Shown here: piece after piece, positions 23,801 to 35,400 of the stretch
Numbering within the stretch: the first letter of the stretch is position 1
Layout: every line of letters begins with the position of its first letter
From: Brasenia schreberi
Taxonomy: Eukaryota > Streptophyta > Magnoliopsida > Nymphaeales > Cabombaceae
Length of the DNA stretch: 64,000 nt
NCBI GenBank assembly: GCA_036023115.1
Contig: JAYKKT010000040.1
Location: 3,526,001-3,590,000 of the forward strand
Direction: 5' to 3'
Notes under the pieces: generated by a model
Seen by the model: only the letters and a program-made list of their open reading frames with translations
What the model was told of the DNA's origin: nothing
Database searches by the model: none
Position numbers and translations under genes: made by a program

Positions 23801-26120
23801 TGTGTAACATTTCTTTTTGTTTTAATTAATGGTGTTAACCGCTAGTATTAACCAAGCCCTTTCCTTCTCTAGGTGGAGTCAGTTAAAGATTGCAAACACA
23901 GGACTTTCTAGAGGTTACTTGTCTTAGTAATATTCTTTCCCATGTTTAATTTCATGGTTCTGATGTTGTCCGGTACATTATTGCTGGAAGGATCATGTCC
24001 CGTGGTAAAAGACCTGGCATATCTTCACAGGCTATTTTCGATGGAACCTTTCTTCTTTATCCAGGCTTGGGACTTGCTCCATCTCATCTTTTATAAGAAA
24101 AAATCCTTGGAGCCAAGATTCTGGCTTGGTGTTCTCCAGGCTCACGACTTTCTAAGAGTTACATGTTTCAATATGGGTGATTATCTGATTTAAATTGAAC
24201 TTGATTGTGGTAAACAGGAGCCAATTGTTGATGGAGCTATTTACACTAGCGCTTGAGAAATATATACAGAATAATTACTTCTAGAAATCATATCAAGGAA
24301 AAGTATCATTTACGCTTATTTATTCTATTCACTTTTTCTTTTTGGTATGTGTTTTGAGGAGCTTATGTGATCGTTTTACTATTGATTGCACTGTAGGCTG
24401 TCTAGCTCTTTGAGTAGAGGAAATACGTATGTGTCTCTTAGACTGTTTGGACTAGGAGGATAATTTGAGATTGAAACATCTCTTGTGACATCTGTAAGTG
24501 TTGCCCTCCATGGTTAGTTTTTTCTGGGTTATATCCAGTGATTCTAGCATATATGAATACCAAGGAGGCCGGTTGTTTGCTTAGACTTTGATATGAGTAG
24601 CAAAATTTGGAATGCATTGACTTTAACCTCAATCTCAACATTAACTTCTGCGAGCAAAAAAAAAGGGATATTGCTTTATCTTCTTCAGGTAATTCCCAAT
24701 TTCCTTCATCTTTTTGTTTTTGACATACTTTTTGGGCCCATACAGGATGTACCAGATTATGCACCTGGTACGCAGAAAAATGTCACTGGTGAAGTCATCA
24801 GGTGGAACAATGTCTCAGGTCCTGAGAGAATTGATGCAAAAAGGTACATCGAACTGCTAGAAGCTGAAATTGAGGAGTTAACACGACAAGTTGAACACAA
24901 GTCTGCACATGGGCATAATGAACTTTTGGAATATCTTAAATCCCTTGAGCCTCAAAATTTGCAGGTAGATTCAATTGTTATGAGTTCCGTCTTTATGCTT
25001 GCACGCTATTCCTTTCAGGCAACTTACACGGCTGGCAAGTCATGTATTCTGTCAAAATGCGAAGTATATTTTTTAATAATTTATTTGTATGTGAAAGTAG
25101 CTGACCCCGTCTAGTATGGGAAAAGGCTTAGTTGTTGTTGTTATTTGTATGTGAAAGCTGTTGTTGTATTTGTATATGCTCGTGTGTGAAGTTGACCTTG
25201 CCATTTAGACACCGTGATATGTATGCCTTATATTATCTATATCTCATGCATTCAAAATTTTTACTCTCCTCCCTTGTGTCATATCTTAAATATCTCGTAC
25301 CTGTACTGTTCATGCAGGAATTGACCAGTAGCGCTGGCGAGGATGTTGTGGTTGCCATGAACACCTTCATACAGCGCCTTTTAGTGGTTTCAGACCCCGC
25401 ACAAATGAAGGTATGGAAAATTGCGCCTTTATTCCTTAGAAACAATAAATATTTTTGTGATTGTTAAATTCACTAAAAAAGTAATAATGGCGTAATTTGA
25501 AAAAGACATCTTGCATTGGTGCTCTACTAGTGAAGCACACATCCATTGTTCCTTATAATTAGGTTCATGGATTTTTATCAGATGTTCTTGCTATAGGCAT
25601 TGTAAGAACTATGAAAAACAAACATTATGCATTCCCAAGTAGTGTCATGTGTCACACGTCATTTTCTCCGTAAATTTGCTAAAGTGCTCATGTCAGGGAA
25701 CACTAACTGCTTCACCAGACACCACATGCGCTTATATAATATGCATGCGTTCTGTAAAATCATTTTGTTTGGATAGATCCTTCCACCTTCATGCATGAGT
25801 GCTAGTGTGCATGGGACTTCTGTGTCTTCAATTTGCTCCTGCAATCAGGAATGGGTGGAATAAAGATATGTGAATTTATAGCAGCATCTCTTACATATAT
25901 AGGTTTGTGCAGTTCAGTCATGACTAGCTCCTTCGTTCTTTCGTGTGTCATTCCGCAGACAGAAGTAACACAGGCTTCTGCCCCCGAGCTCGCGAAGTTG
26001 CTTTACTGGCTGATGGTAGTGGGTTACAGCCTCCGGAACATTGAAGTGCGCTTCGACATGGAGCGGGTTCTTGGTACTACCCCAAAACTTGCAGAGCTAC
26101 CGCCTGGTGAGAATGTCTGA
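20832..26120 (+). CDS. DUF760 family protein, probably plastid-targeted
   Basis: Seven exons total exactly 338 codons plus stop: 20832-21071, 22916-23005, 23182-23262, 23335-23466, 24746-24964, 25318-25410 and 25959-26120. All introns are GT-AG in phase 0. Residues 1-60 are rich in serine, arginine and lysine and poor in acid, like a chloroplast transit peptide, and are followed by a VARAEA-type cleavage region. The mature part carries two related DUF760-type segments: one around LLEYVRNVQPEFMEVFVKRA (about 89-108) continuing through MIGTLPPQFFAVTVTT, and another around LLEYLKSLEPQNLQELTS (about 240-257). Between them is a charged helix (about 205-235). The C-terminal block LAKLLYWLMVVGYSLRNIEVRFDMERVLG is typical. 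No enzymatic role is established. Introns 1 and 5 carry LINE-derived pieces. Confidence 0.88.
21936..22040 (-). mobile_element. degraded RTE LINE / Au SINE 3'-end fragment
   Basis: Lies in intron 1 of the DUF760 gene. It starts with caacaataacaacaaccaag, matching the reversed LINE tail. It then lacks about 25 bases of the usual block and resumes with tacatgtattctttg, atagcgtgca and ccatattgatagttatctcc, which follow the LINE 3' region. No target-site duplication was identified. Confidence 0.65.
25098..25140 (+). mobile_element. 43-bp LINE/SINE 3' tail with 17-bp target-site duplication
   Basis: The 43-bp insert (tagctgaccccgtctagtat...ttgttgttg) equals the terminal bases of the RTE LINE and Au SINE in this window. 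It is flanked by perfect direct repeats ttatttgtatgtgaaag at 25081-25097 and 25141-25157. This is an extreme 5'-truncated retrotransposition event in intron 5 of the DUF760 gene. Confidence 0.9.
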
Positions 26121-27642
26121 CCAATGGTGTTTGGCATGGGCTGTTGGTTTCAGTGATGGAATTGGAGCTTGATGAACGCTCACATATACATTTGCTTTTC
26201 CCCGGTGCCACATTCATGTAAACGTTTGAATCCCTCACCTGATTGATCAGTTTCTTGTCCAATAAACATCATGAATTAAAAATGTTGAATTGAAGTTTGA
26301 GCAGCAGCCAGAGATTGTTGATGGCTAAGGAGATGTCTATCTTCAAGCAATAGAGGGGATTTACTTGGCTGTGCTTGAAGGATCATGCGACAAAAATTTG
26401 CAGCAGAATAGACTCGATGATTTCTAGCTGGTTTATATTAAATGCTGGACAATTGCCTGCTGCAATTGTAAAACTCTGAAGAGACACTACTGATAGGGTG
26501 AAAACTTTAACGTGTGGGTACTTTTCCTAATGCATTATAATTTTTTGACATATTCCTGATATGGATTCTTGCGGGCAGCGAGCATCTGTTTCTGCTGATG
26601 CTGGTGAAAGGATTCATGTGAGGCCATTTTATCTCGTGTAAATCCCATCCATGGTGGCGAGGAACGTGCCTGCAGTACCAATAAGAGATGGTAATGGCCA
26701 TTTGCGATGTAAGTTCCTCGGGATCCATGTAGGGCTGGTACATGAGCTTGGACTGACAACTCTTATTTGTTGCTTGGCTCGTTTTTTTATATGAACTAGC
26801 TGATCTAACTGCTAGAAAGAAAGTTTCTATTTGAACATGTTGAGAAACGGTTTGTTACCATTTCAGAAGGGAAATTGAACCAAGTTGAGAGAGAGAGAGA
26901 GAGTTCTATGGATCTGATTGGCAATCCACACTAGGCCAGCTATAAATGGGTTTCGACTGGCAAGGTAAAGTTTGACAGCTGCATGCAATGCTGACTCTGT
27001 GGAATATATATATAGAGAGAGATAAGAGTCATTGATCTTTTTAAGTTAAAAAGTAAAAAATACCTAAATGCAATAATTGTTCTTGGAAAAGTATCAAAAT
27101 ACTTTTCTTTATTTTTAAAAATTGAATCTCAGCTGTCGATGGGACTGTTGGCATCCTTTATATATATTTATATCAAGGAAGGACTCCACATTGGCTTGAT
27201 TACTGAAAAGGGAAGCTCCAGAGCTTGTGGGCCCACTGTTGTCTCTATTGGGAATGTTTGCATCCAGTGAAGGCTTCTGTGTCACAAGGGACCCCCAAAG
27301 GTGACAAAGAATGAAAAGTTTTTTTTTTCGTTTCCAATGAAAAGTTTTCCTAGATTAACTTTCTCACTTGTACGTTACTCCTCAGCACCTAAATTCCCTA
27401 AACATAATCCCCAAAGCTCACCTACTTTTCATAAAAAATGGAGAGAAAGTTCCTAATCTTGGTTATAACACTGCTAAAAAACCGTCGTCAGGTATAATGG
27501 AAGCTCAAAGGACCCGGACTCTCCTTTCTTTTGGGGTGACATATACCCGCCATATCTGGAAACTCAAAGGACCCGGATATATCGAGTTTGAGCCGGGTTG
27601 GCCCATTATGGCTTAAAGCTCTCCCAGAACCGGTTTTCTCCA

Positions 27643-27693
<51 letters not shown>

Positions 27694-27870
27694 GTATAAT
27701 GGGGAGGCGAAGTCAGATGCACACCCCGGATATCAAAATTATGACCTGAGACTTGTGAGTTGATCCTTTTGCCAGGTGAACTCTTAGCTCTATGTACAGG
27801 CTCGTTTTTCCTTTGATTTTGGTTGGCTACAATGAAAGGTAAAACAAGTATATGTGAACATGTCCATATA

Positions 27871-27974
27871 TATTTTTTGAGTTACAAGAGGAGGCTGAAG
27901 CCTAACAGACGCACCTAACTCCCACCAACAACGGCGCTAGAGCCCCCTTTTTTTGAGCTAACGCTCTCGGTGTA
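27871..27974 (-). mobile_element. tRNA-derived SINE with 13-bp target-site duplication
   Basis: About 104 bp flanked by perfect direct repeats aacatgtccatat at 27858-27870 and 27975-27987. The minus strand has a box A-like gttagctcaa, a diverged box B, the 3' block ttaggcttcagcctcctctt and an A-rich tail. The duplication proves that this family moves by retrotransposition. Confidence 0.85.
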
Positions 27975-28842
27975 AACATGTCCATATTTAGATGAAGCAG
28001 GTTCTTCCTTCACCTGGAGAAGAAACCTTATGTATCAGGTTTTAAGTTTTATTTGTTTGTTTCTGTTATACGGCAAGCAACCTTCTTAGAGGGAACTTAG
28101 TGGAGACATAACCACCATTCCTTAGGGATAATGGTGTTGACAAAGTCACACCGGAGATGGCGTTGAACTCCGGCTGCCTTTCAGGAGGTTCAATGTCATC
28201 ACTAAGTTCCTAGCCAAAAGCTCCATAGAGCGGTTGAAAGAAAATGACATGATCTTTCACTGGGTAATATTCTCATGAAGCTTTACATTTGCTTGGAGTG
28301 GGTTGGAGATGACCAATTCAAGTTTCAATATTGATGCTCTTTGCGAATATTGAAACTTGATGAAAGCAGCCAAATATGATATTTGAAATGTTAAAATGCT
28401 CTTTGCAAATACTACAATAATGGCCAAGCTTTTCCTTAGGATATAGAATTTGATCATGTGCTATGTTGAGAATGATTCTATTATGGTCGGTCTCAAACCC
28501 GAATACTAAAAGAATGAAGGTCTCGTTAAACTTTCAACAACATAAAACTTTATCAGATTTACCTCTCCACGATTAGTTGATCATTATTTTATTTTATATT
28601 ATAAATTTCTATCTGAGTGGGTCATTGCCCTACAAAGGCTGCAAAGTGGAACCTAAAAGCTTCCTTGAGGATGATGAAGATAAAGAGAGCGCATGATGAA
28701 GCTGGGGAATCTATTCCTTTCGGTCCTCGTCACACTCTCACCTAAAAATGACACGTGACACGTTTTTTTTGTACAGTTGATTAAATAGAATCACAAGCAA
28801 GGGATACGACACATAGACAAGTTGAGGGATACGACACATATA

Positions 28843-28962
28843 GTTTTGTTTTTACTACAAGAGGAACGGAAGCCTAATACACCTTTTGGGATCGAACTCT
28901 CCACCAACAGCAACGGCGCTAGAACGCCCTGCCATTGAGCAAGCGCACCGCTCTGGGTGTAG
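28843..28962 (-). mobile_element. tRNA-derived SINE copy
   Basis: The minus strand starts ctacacccagagcggtgcg, then a box A-like tgctcaatggcaggg, a box B-like gagttcgatccc, and the 3' block ttaggcttccgttcctcttg with an A-rich end. It aligns closely with the copy at 332-470. Confidence 0.8.
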
Positions 28963-29169
28963 TAAATGGTAGACACCAATGTTAAAAAGCAATAAATTCC
29001 ACGACCTGTTGCCGGAAAAGACGTTTTGCTTTTGATTTTCCGTATAATAATACCGAGAAAAATAAGTTCAGCAAATGAGTGTGGATTAATCCTTATTTTT
29101 CACACTCCCCATAAGCTCAAATGAGCATTATTTGCTTTAATACATCCCTCAGTAGTGCCATCCTTGCAA

Positions 29170-29298
29170 TTTTTTTGGGCTACGGGAGACCAAAGCCTAA
29201 CACGCACACACACACACACATGCAGGCCCAGAGAATCGAACTCAACACCAGCGAGTTGGAAGTCCGAGGGTCCTACCAGATGAGCTAATGCTCAGTGC
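29170..29298 (-). mobile_element. tRNA-derived SINE copy with internal CA repeat
   Basis: The minus strand has box A-like tagctcatctggtagg, box B-like gagttcgattctctg, a GT run, then gtgttaggctttggtctccc and a terminal A run. A diverged flanking repeat (ccttgcaat versus ctttgtaat) may be a decayed target-site duplication. Confidence 0.7.
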
Positions 29299-30409
29299 GT
29301 CTTTGTAATAAACTGGTAGAAATGCATCGAAATCTAGCTTCTTAATCTAAAAAGAGAATATTGTACCAGCTACTTTAGATGCACTGATAATGGAAAGGTG
29401 TGAATAATTTAGAAACTATTATATATGTTAAATTTAATGTTTAAACCAAGAAGCTAAAATATTTTTAATGTAATTGGCTTGATGAAATACGAAAACCAAG
29501 CCTTATCCCACACTAGCTAAGATTAAAATTGGTTCTTTTTTTATTATATTGTATTAGTATTTAAATTTACAAATTAAGATAATATTTTATTATCCCCTCT
29601 CAACACGTTTGAGTTTTCCTTTATCATATTTCAATCCTTCGTCATCGAATTTCTTACCCTTTATCACAACAATTGAAATGCCCAAACCAACTTAAGCTTG
29701 TCGCAAGGCAACCAGTGAACCCACCACCTAACAACAAAGAAAGGGCAACAGACTTTGGGTTGCCCTGAAGATCCTGCTCCAGGTCCGTTGTCCTATGGCC
29801 ACCTCGTGTTTGATTCGGGTCTTCGTACGACACGAGCTAACTACACGAGAGAGAAGAAGGCATTTGGGTTTTTATACTAAGCTCTCATGACCACCTCTCT
29901 CATGGTGCTAATTTTTTTTTTTTGACTTAAGCTCAGTTGATGGAATCACAATTCCATGCTAACAATAAGTTCCATGTTTGAAGCAAAACAAAACTTGAAA
30001 CTAGTTTTGCATTTGATACAAAACTAAGCTCCAAACTACTAGTATAAAAATCAAGGTCCGTGTATCAAACACCCAAATGTATTAACCTACTCGTGTCAAC
30101 TGGTTGGATTCGGATCAAGATACGCTCAAGTTTGTTGTACCGTTTCATTTCGCTACCTCTTTTATACTTTTATGTCTAGCTTTTGTGGATCTTAATTAGG
30201 ATAGAAAAGATCCAAAACTCATATCCAAATAATGTATAAAGTTGACTCAGATAAACTAAATTTATTAAAAACTCGAAAACGACCCGAGTTTTGATTAAGA
30301 TTTGTAAGATTTCAACGAAAAGATATTTAAGAAATATTTACGGGGATATGGTCCAGGCATGGTTTACAATTTTTAAAAGATCCGTCTATCGTTTTCTTGA
30401 TTAAGATTT

Positions 30410-30657
30410 AACAAGGCCGGGATCTAGGTTTGGTACTGGCGCCCTACAAACAGGATCTGGACCTAGATTTACCTGGATCTGGATCGACCTGATCCGTTAG
30501 GCTCCTTAGTCAGTGTCACCTGCCTCATCCGTCAACAAGGCCGGGATCTAGGTTTGGTACTGGCGCCCTACAAACAGGATCTGGACCTAGATTTACCTGG
30601 ATCTGGATCGGCCTGATCCGTTAGGCTCCTTAGTCAGTGTCACCTGCCTCATCCGTC
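30410..30657 (+). repeat. 124-bp tandem duplication in the LYM2-like promoter / 5' UTR
   Basis: Two adjacent 124-bp units begin aacaaggccgggatctaggt and differ by about one base (cgacc versus cggcc near 30486/30610). The block ends 43 bases before the ATG of the LYM2-like gene. It contains repeated GGATCTGGA/GATCC words. The near identity implies a recent duplication. Confidence 0.9.
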
Positions 30658-30700
30658 ACTCTTCTTCTGCAATTATAAGATAGAGAGAGAGAGAGAGATC

Positions 30701-32054
30701 ATGACAGCCTCACTCCCACTCTTACCCTCGGTGAAACCCTTCTCCTTTCTGCTCTTCTTCTTCCTCGTTCTAACGCTGAAAGCCAGCTGTGCCACCGCTC
30801 TAGGCTTCAATTGCTCCGCCACCAACGCCAAATGCCAGTCTTTCGTGGGCTACGCTCCGGTGAACGCCACCACTCTCTCTGCCATTGCGACCAAATTCGG
30901 CCTCAAATCTCACAGTTCCCTCCTTGGTGCCAACGGCTATCCGGCCAACACCTCCAAAAGCGACAAGATCGCCGCCGGTGAGACCGTTCGCGTTCCGGTC
31001 TCCTGCCGATGCTTTGCCGGCGGCCGCAGCTACTCCGACAGATCGCCGAAGCACACGGTGGTCAAGGGAGAGTACCTTTATATGATCGCCACCGAGGTGT
31101 TCTCCGGGCTAGTCAGCTCCGATGATATCGCCAACGTCAATAACATCTCCAACCAAGCCAAGATCTTAGTCGGTCAAGTGTTCTGGATCCCGCTGCCGTG
31201 CAGCTGCGACCAGGGAGAGAGCTTCCCCATTGCGCATTACGCCCATATCGTCGCGAAAGGTAGCGACCTCACCGGAATCGCGTCGGAGTTCGGGACGACT
31301 GAGGCGGAGCTCGAGCGGCTCAACGGCATCTCCGACCCCAAGACGCTTCAGGCCGGCCAGGTCCTTGACGTCCCTCTCCGAGGTAAGTTTGTGAAGAACC
31401 GTGGCCCTGTTTGGCTGTTCGTGGTTTAGTACGAAAAGACTCGTGTTTTTATGAATTAAAGCAGGATCTCAGGCAGGTTTTTGGTTTGTGACGTCGGTGG
31501 GGGTTTCACAAGTTTCAACTGAGTGCGGAAATGACGAAAGTACTCCTAACATCTTGTGAATTCCTTTAGTAGGCGAATTTAGGCTTTTTGTGATCATGGT
31601 GATTACTTTTTTTCCTTGCAATTTTCTTAATGGAGGCGTTGAGCGGAAAATAGTTGGATTGGGATTTGGGACGATATTGCGTTGCCAACTCTGGTGTTTT
31701 AAGTCAATGAGATCGGTGTACAATGGTGGTTAACTTTCCTTCTATTTTATAAATAAATTCCGTTCATTGTAGATAATTATTGCCTCCTTGAAGTGTTAAG
31801 AACAGTTCTTCTGCGTGTTTCCTCAGACTTTTGTATGGTGGTTCTTTAGATTGATGAACTGCTTGATCATATTTTGGAGTTCTATGCATGACTGGAGAAG
31901 CTTGTAATTTGACTGAATTTGGATGGTGTTGCAGTTTGTTCATCTGCAATACAGAATGGGTCGTTGGATAGTTCTTTGGCTGTGCCCAATGGTACCTATG
32001 CTTTTACTGCTAAAAACTGTGTCCAGTGCAAATGCACTACTACCTGGCAGTAAA

Positions 32055-32095
<41 letters not shown>

Positions 32096-32450
32096 TATTT
32101 ATTTATTTATATTTATATTATCTTAGTGTCCCAATTTACTGAACTTATTTTTGGGTATGTATGTTGTTGATTCAGGTTGGACTGTGTGCCCAATCCCCTG
32201 AATCATCAGATATCAAAATGCCCCTCCATGAAATGCAACAGCACAGATCTCATCATCGGGAATTCGACGTCTGCTGGAGCCTGCCAAGCCACCGTCTGTT
32301 CATACGCTGGTTATACCAATCAGAGCATCCTCACCACTTTGACCTCCCAATCTACATGCTCTGCACGTACGAGTTCTTCATATTCCCCCCCTCTCTAAAT
32401 GATTCATGGTGTTCTGTTTGCCTGTTTTGATCCTACCATCAAATTGATGA

Positions 32451-32486
<36 letters not shown>

Positions 32487-35400
32487 ATTTGAAGTTTTTT
32501 ATGATATTAAAAGGTAAAATTTAGGATATGACTTCAAGATCTTTATGTAAAGGAAAAGTTGGGGACACATTGATTTGATATAAAGCAAGAAATCTCTGAT
32601 GGCTTTGTAGAAGTTTCGCCATTTACGAAGAGATGCAGGTTTCACTCTCATATTTTATACACGCGGAAAGGACAAGCATAAAGTTCCAAAGTAGCACATC
32701 TTTCGTTAAACCTTTTCAATTCTGTAAAAGCCAAGCTTCTTTCTTTACTTGAGACTTAAACCATCCTCTCAACTTTTTATGATTTCCTCTAAGGTACTTT
32801 AGACTGGTTTAACCTTGGATTACACTCATACATATACATACACATACACATACACATATACATATACATATATATATTACATGTATAAATAAATATATAT
32901 ACATATACATACACATACACATATACATATACATATATATATATATATTACATGTATAAATAAATATATATACATATACATACATAGCAAGAATGGAAGC
33001 TATTTGACAACTTTTCAGGTCAGACATTACTTGATCATCGTGACTGTCCGTGTGATTAATTGGATGGCGGTGATCAAGGGGCTCATTCCACAATGCATTT
33101 AATACACATGGTTCATTAAATGACATTAATTTTTGTATCGATGTTGATGGGTGACTTGAACGGTGCAGATCGTCTAACAAAATCTGGCATGAGAGGGTAC
33201 CTAGCAATTCAGACTTTTCTTATATATAAACTTTCTTATATATAAACTGGGAGATGCCATACACCTACACATGCCAGATTTTGTTAGACGATCTGTGCCA
33301 TTCGCACTATTATACAGACGACATAGATCGAGTTACCCATCAACATTGATACGAGGTTCAAAGCCATTTAGGATACATTAAATGCGACTCGGGATAGGTG
33401 TTTTATCACGACTCGATGGTGGTGATGATCAAGCAATGCCTAGCATGAGAGGCTGCCTAGCAACTCTCTCTCTCTCTCTATATGTATAAATAAATAAATA
33501 AATATAATACACCTCATTCGTGATAGTATGCAGATATGAACTGTCATACAAGTAGTTTTTTGACTGCATGCTTTGACTTTATATTCTTTTTTTGGTAATA
33601 GAATAATACCAAGGTAGGCAGCCTTATGATGTGTCATAGTAACAAAGAATATATTTTTAGGCCTTCCATAGCGTCTCTCTTTTTTTTTTAACTGAATGTA
33701 GTGAATCAATTGCAGAGAGGGTTCCCACATCATGGATGGGTGTGGGTAAAGAAGTTAGTCCCGCTACATTGCCGCCCGAATGTAGTGAATAATTTTCAAA
33801 GAGGGTCTCCTCATTTTGATTATGGACGGATGCGGAGGGTAAGGAAGCTAGTCCTAGATAATAAGATTCGTATTGGTTCTTGAAATATCGGAACATTATC
33901 GGGTAAGCTAATGGAGGTGGTAGATACTATGATTCAGAGAAAGATTCATATTCTATGTTTACAAGAGACAAAATGGGTTGGAGAAAAAGCAAAGGAGATA
34001 GAGGATACAAGTTTTAAATTATGGTACTCAGCTAAAGAAAAGGCTCGAAACGGAGTTGATATTATCATAAATAAAGATTTAAAGGATAGTGTAGTAGACA
34101 TACAACGATACGGTGACCGAATCATGATGTTGAAATTAGTGTTAGGAGCAGAGGTTTTGAATATAGTTTGTGCTTACGCACCCCAAGTAGGACTAAAAGA
34201 TAGTATAAAGACAACTTTTTGGGAAGAGTTAGATAAGGTGATTCAAAAGATTCTACAAAGGGAGATGATTTGTTTAGGAGGAGACTTAAATGGACATGTC
34301 GGTAAAGAGGCATTAGGATATCAAGGGATTCATGGAAACTTTGGTTTTGGGGATATAAATGAGGAAGGTAGCGAGATTTTAAATTTTGCTATGGCATTTG
34401 ATCTCTTTATAGTCAATACAATCTTCAAAGAACGAGATGAACATTTAATTACTTATAAGAGTGGCTTATCACAAACACAAATTGATTACTTTATTTGTAG
34501 AAAAAAAGATAGAGTGTGTTGTAAAGATTGTAAGGTAATTCCAGGAGAAAGCTTAACCACCCAACATCGACTTTTAGTTATGGATTTACAAATAAAAAAA
34601 TGGACAAAGAAGAAAAGAGTGCATCGAGCTATTCAGACTAAATGGTGGAACCTCAAAAGCGAGAAAGAAGATATATTTAAACAGAAAGTCCTTCAAGGAG
34701 ATGTTTGGAATTATGTTGGTACACCCTGTGATATGTGGAACAATATGGCTATACATATTGGGAAAGTGGCGAAAGATATGTTAGATGTATCTAAAGGAGG
34801 TGTACCGGCACAAAAAGAAGCTTGGTGGTGGAGTGAAGTAGTGCAAAATAAAATAAAGGCAAAGAGGGTACGCTACAAATTACAACTTTAGAGGCTTAGA
34901 AGAAAGCAAAGAAGGAAGCAAAAAAGGCCGTGAGTAAAGCAAAAGCTAAAATTTGGGTGGATTTATATAAAAAAACTCAACTCAAAAGAGGGTGAAAGAG
35001 ATATTTTTAGGATAGCTAGGGCTAGAGATAAGAAAACTAAAGATCTTAATTATGTTAGATGCATCAAAGACGAGGATGAAAAAATTCTAGTGGCAAATGA
35101 TGATATAAGAAATAGATACAACAATAACAACTAAGCCTTTTCCCATACTAGACGGGGTTGGCTACATGGATTCTTTGTTTCCACAGATCCCTATCGTGTG
35201 CCATGTTAGGAGTTAACTCCCAATAAGCTAGATCATTCTTTATTGTTTCTTTCCAACACTTTTGTGGTCGTCCTCTACCTCTTTTAATACTTTTCAAATT
35301 TAGTTTTTCTAACCTTCTTACTGGTTCTTCTTTTGATCTTCTTTCTATATGTCCAAACCATCTTAAACGATGTTCTCTCATTTTATCCTCTATTGGTGCC

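Larger units (their letters stand above)
26121..30409. other. intergenic region between DUF760 and LYM2-like genes
   Basis: Holds the 3' UTR side of the DUF760 gene, a CT/CA compound microsatellite at 27639-27690, and three minus-strand tRNA-derived SINEs. Near 29482 is a weak match to the reversed LINE tail (aaccaagccttatcccacactag). No exon is recognised. Confidence 0.6.

Noticed and set aside
23850..23900. Possible LINE tail in an intron of the DUF760 gene (aaccaagccctttccttctctagg)
   Set aside because: The match is short and diverged, without TTG tail or flanking duplication.
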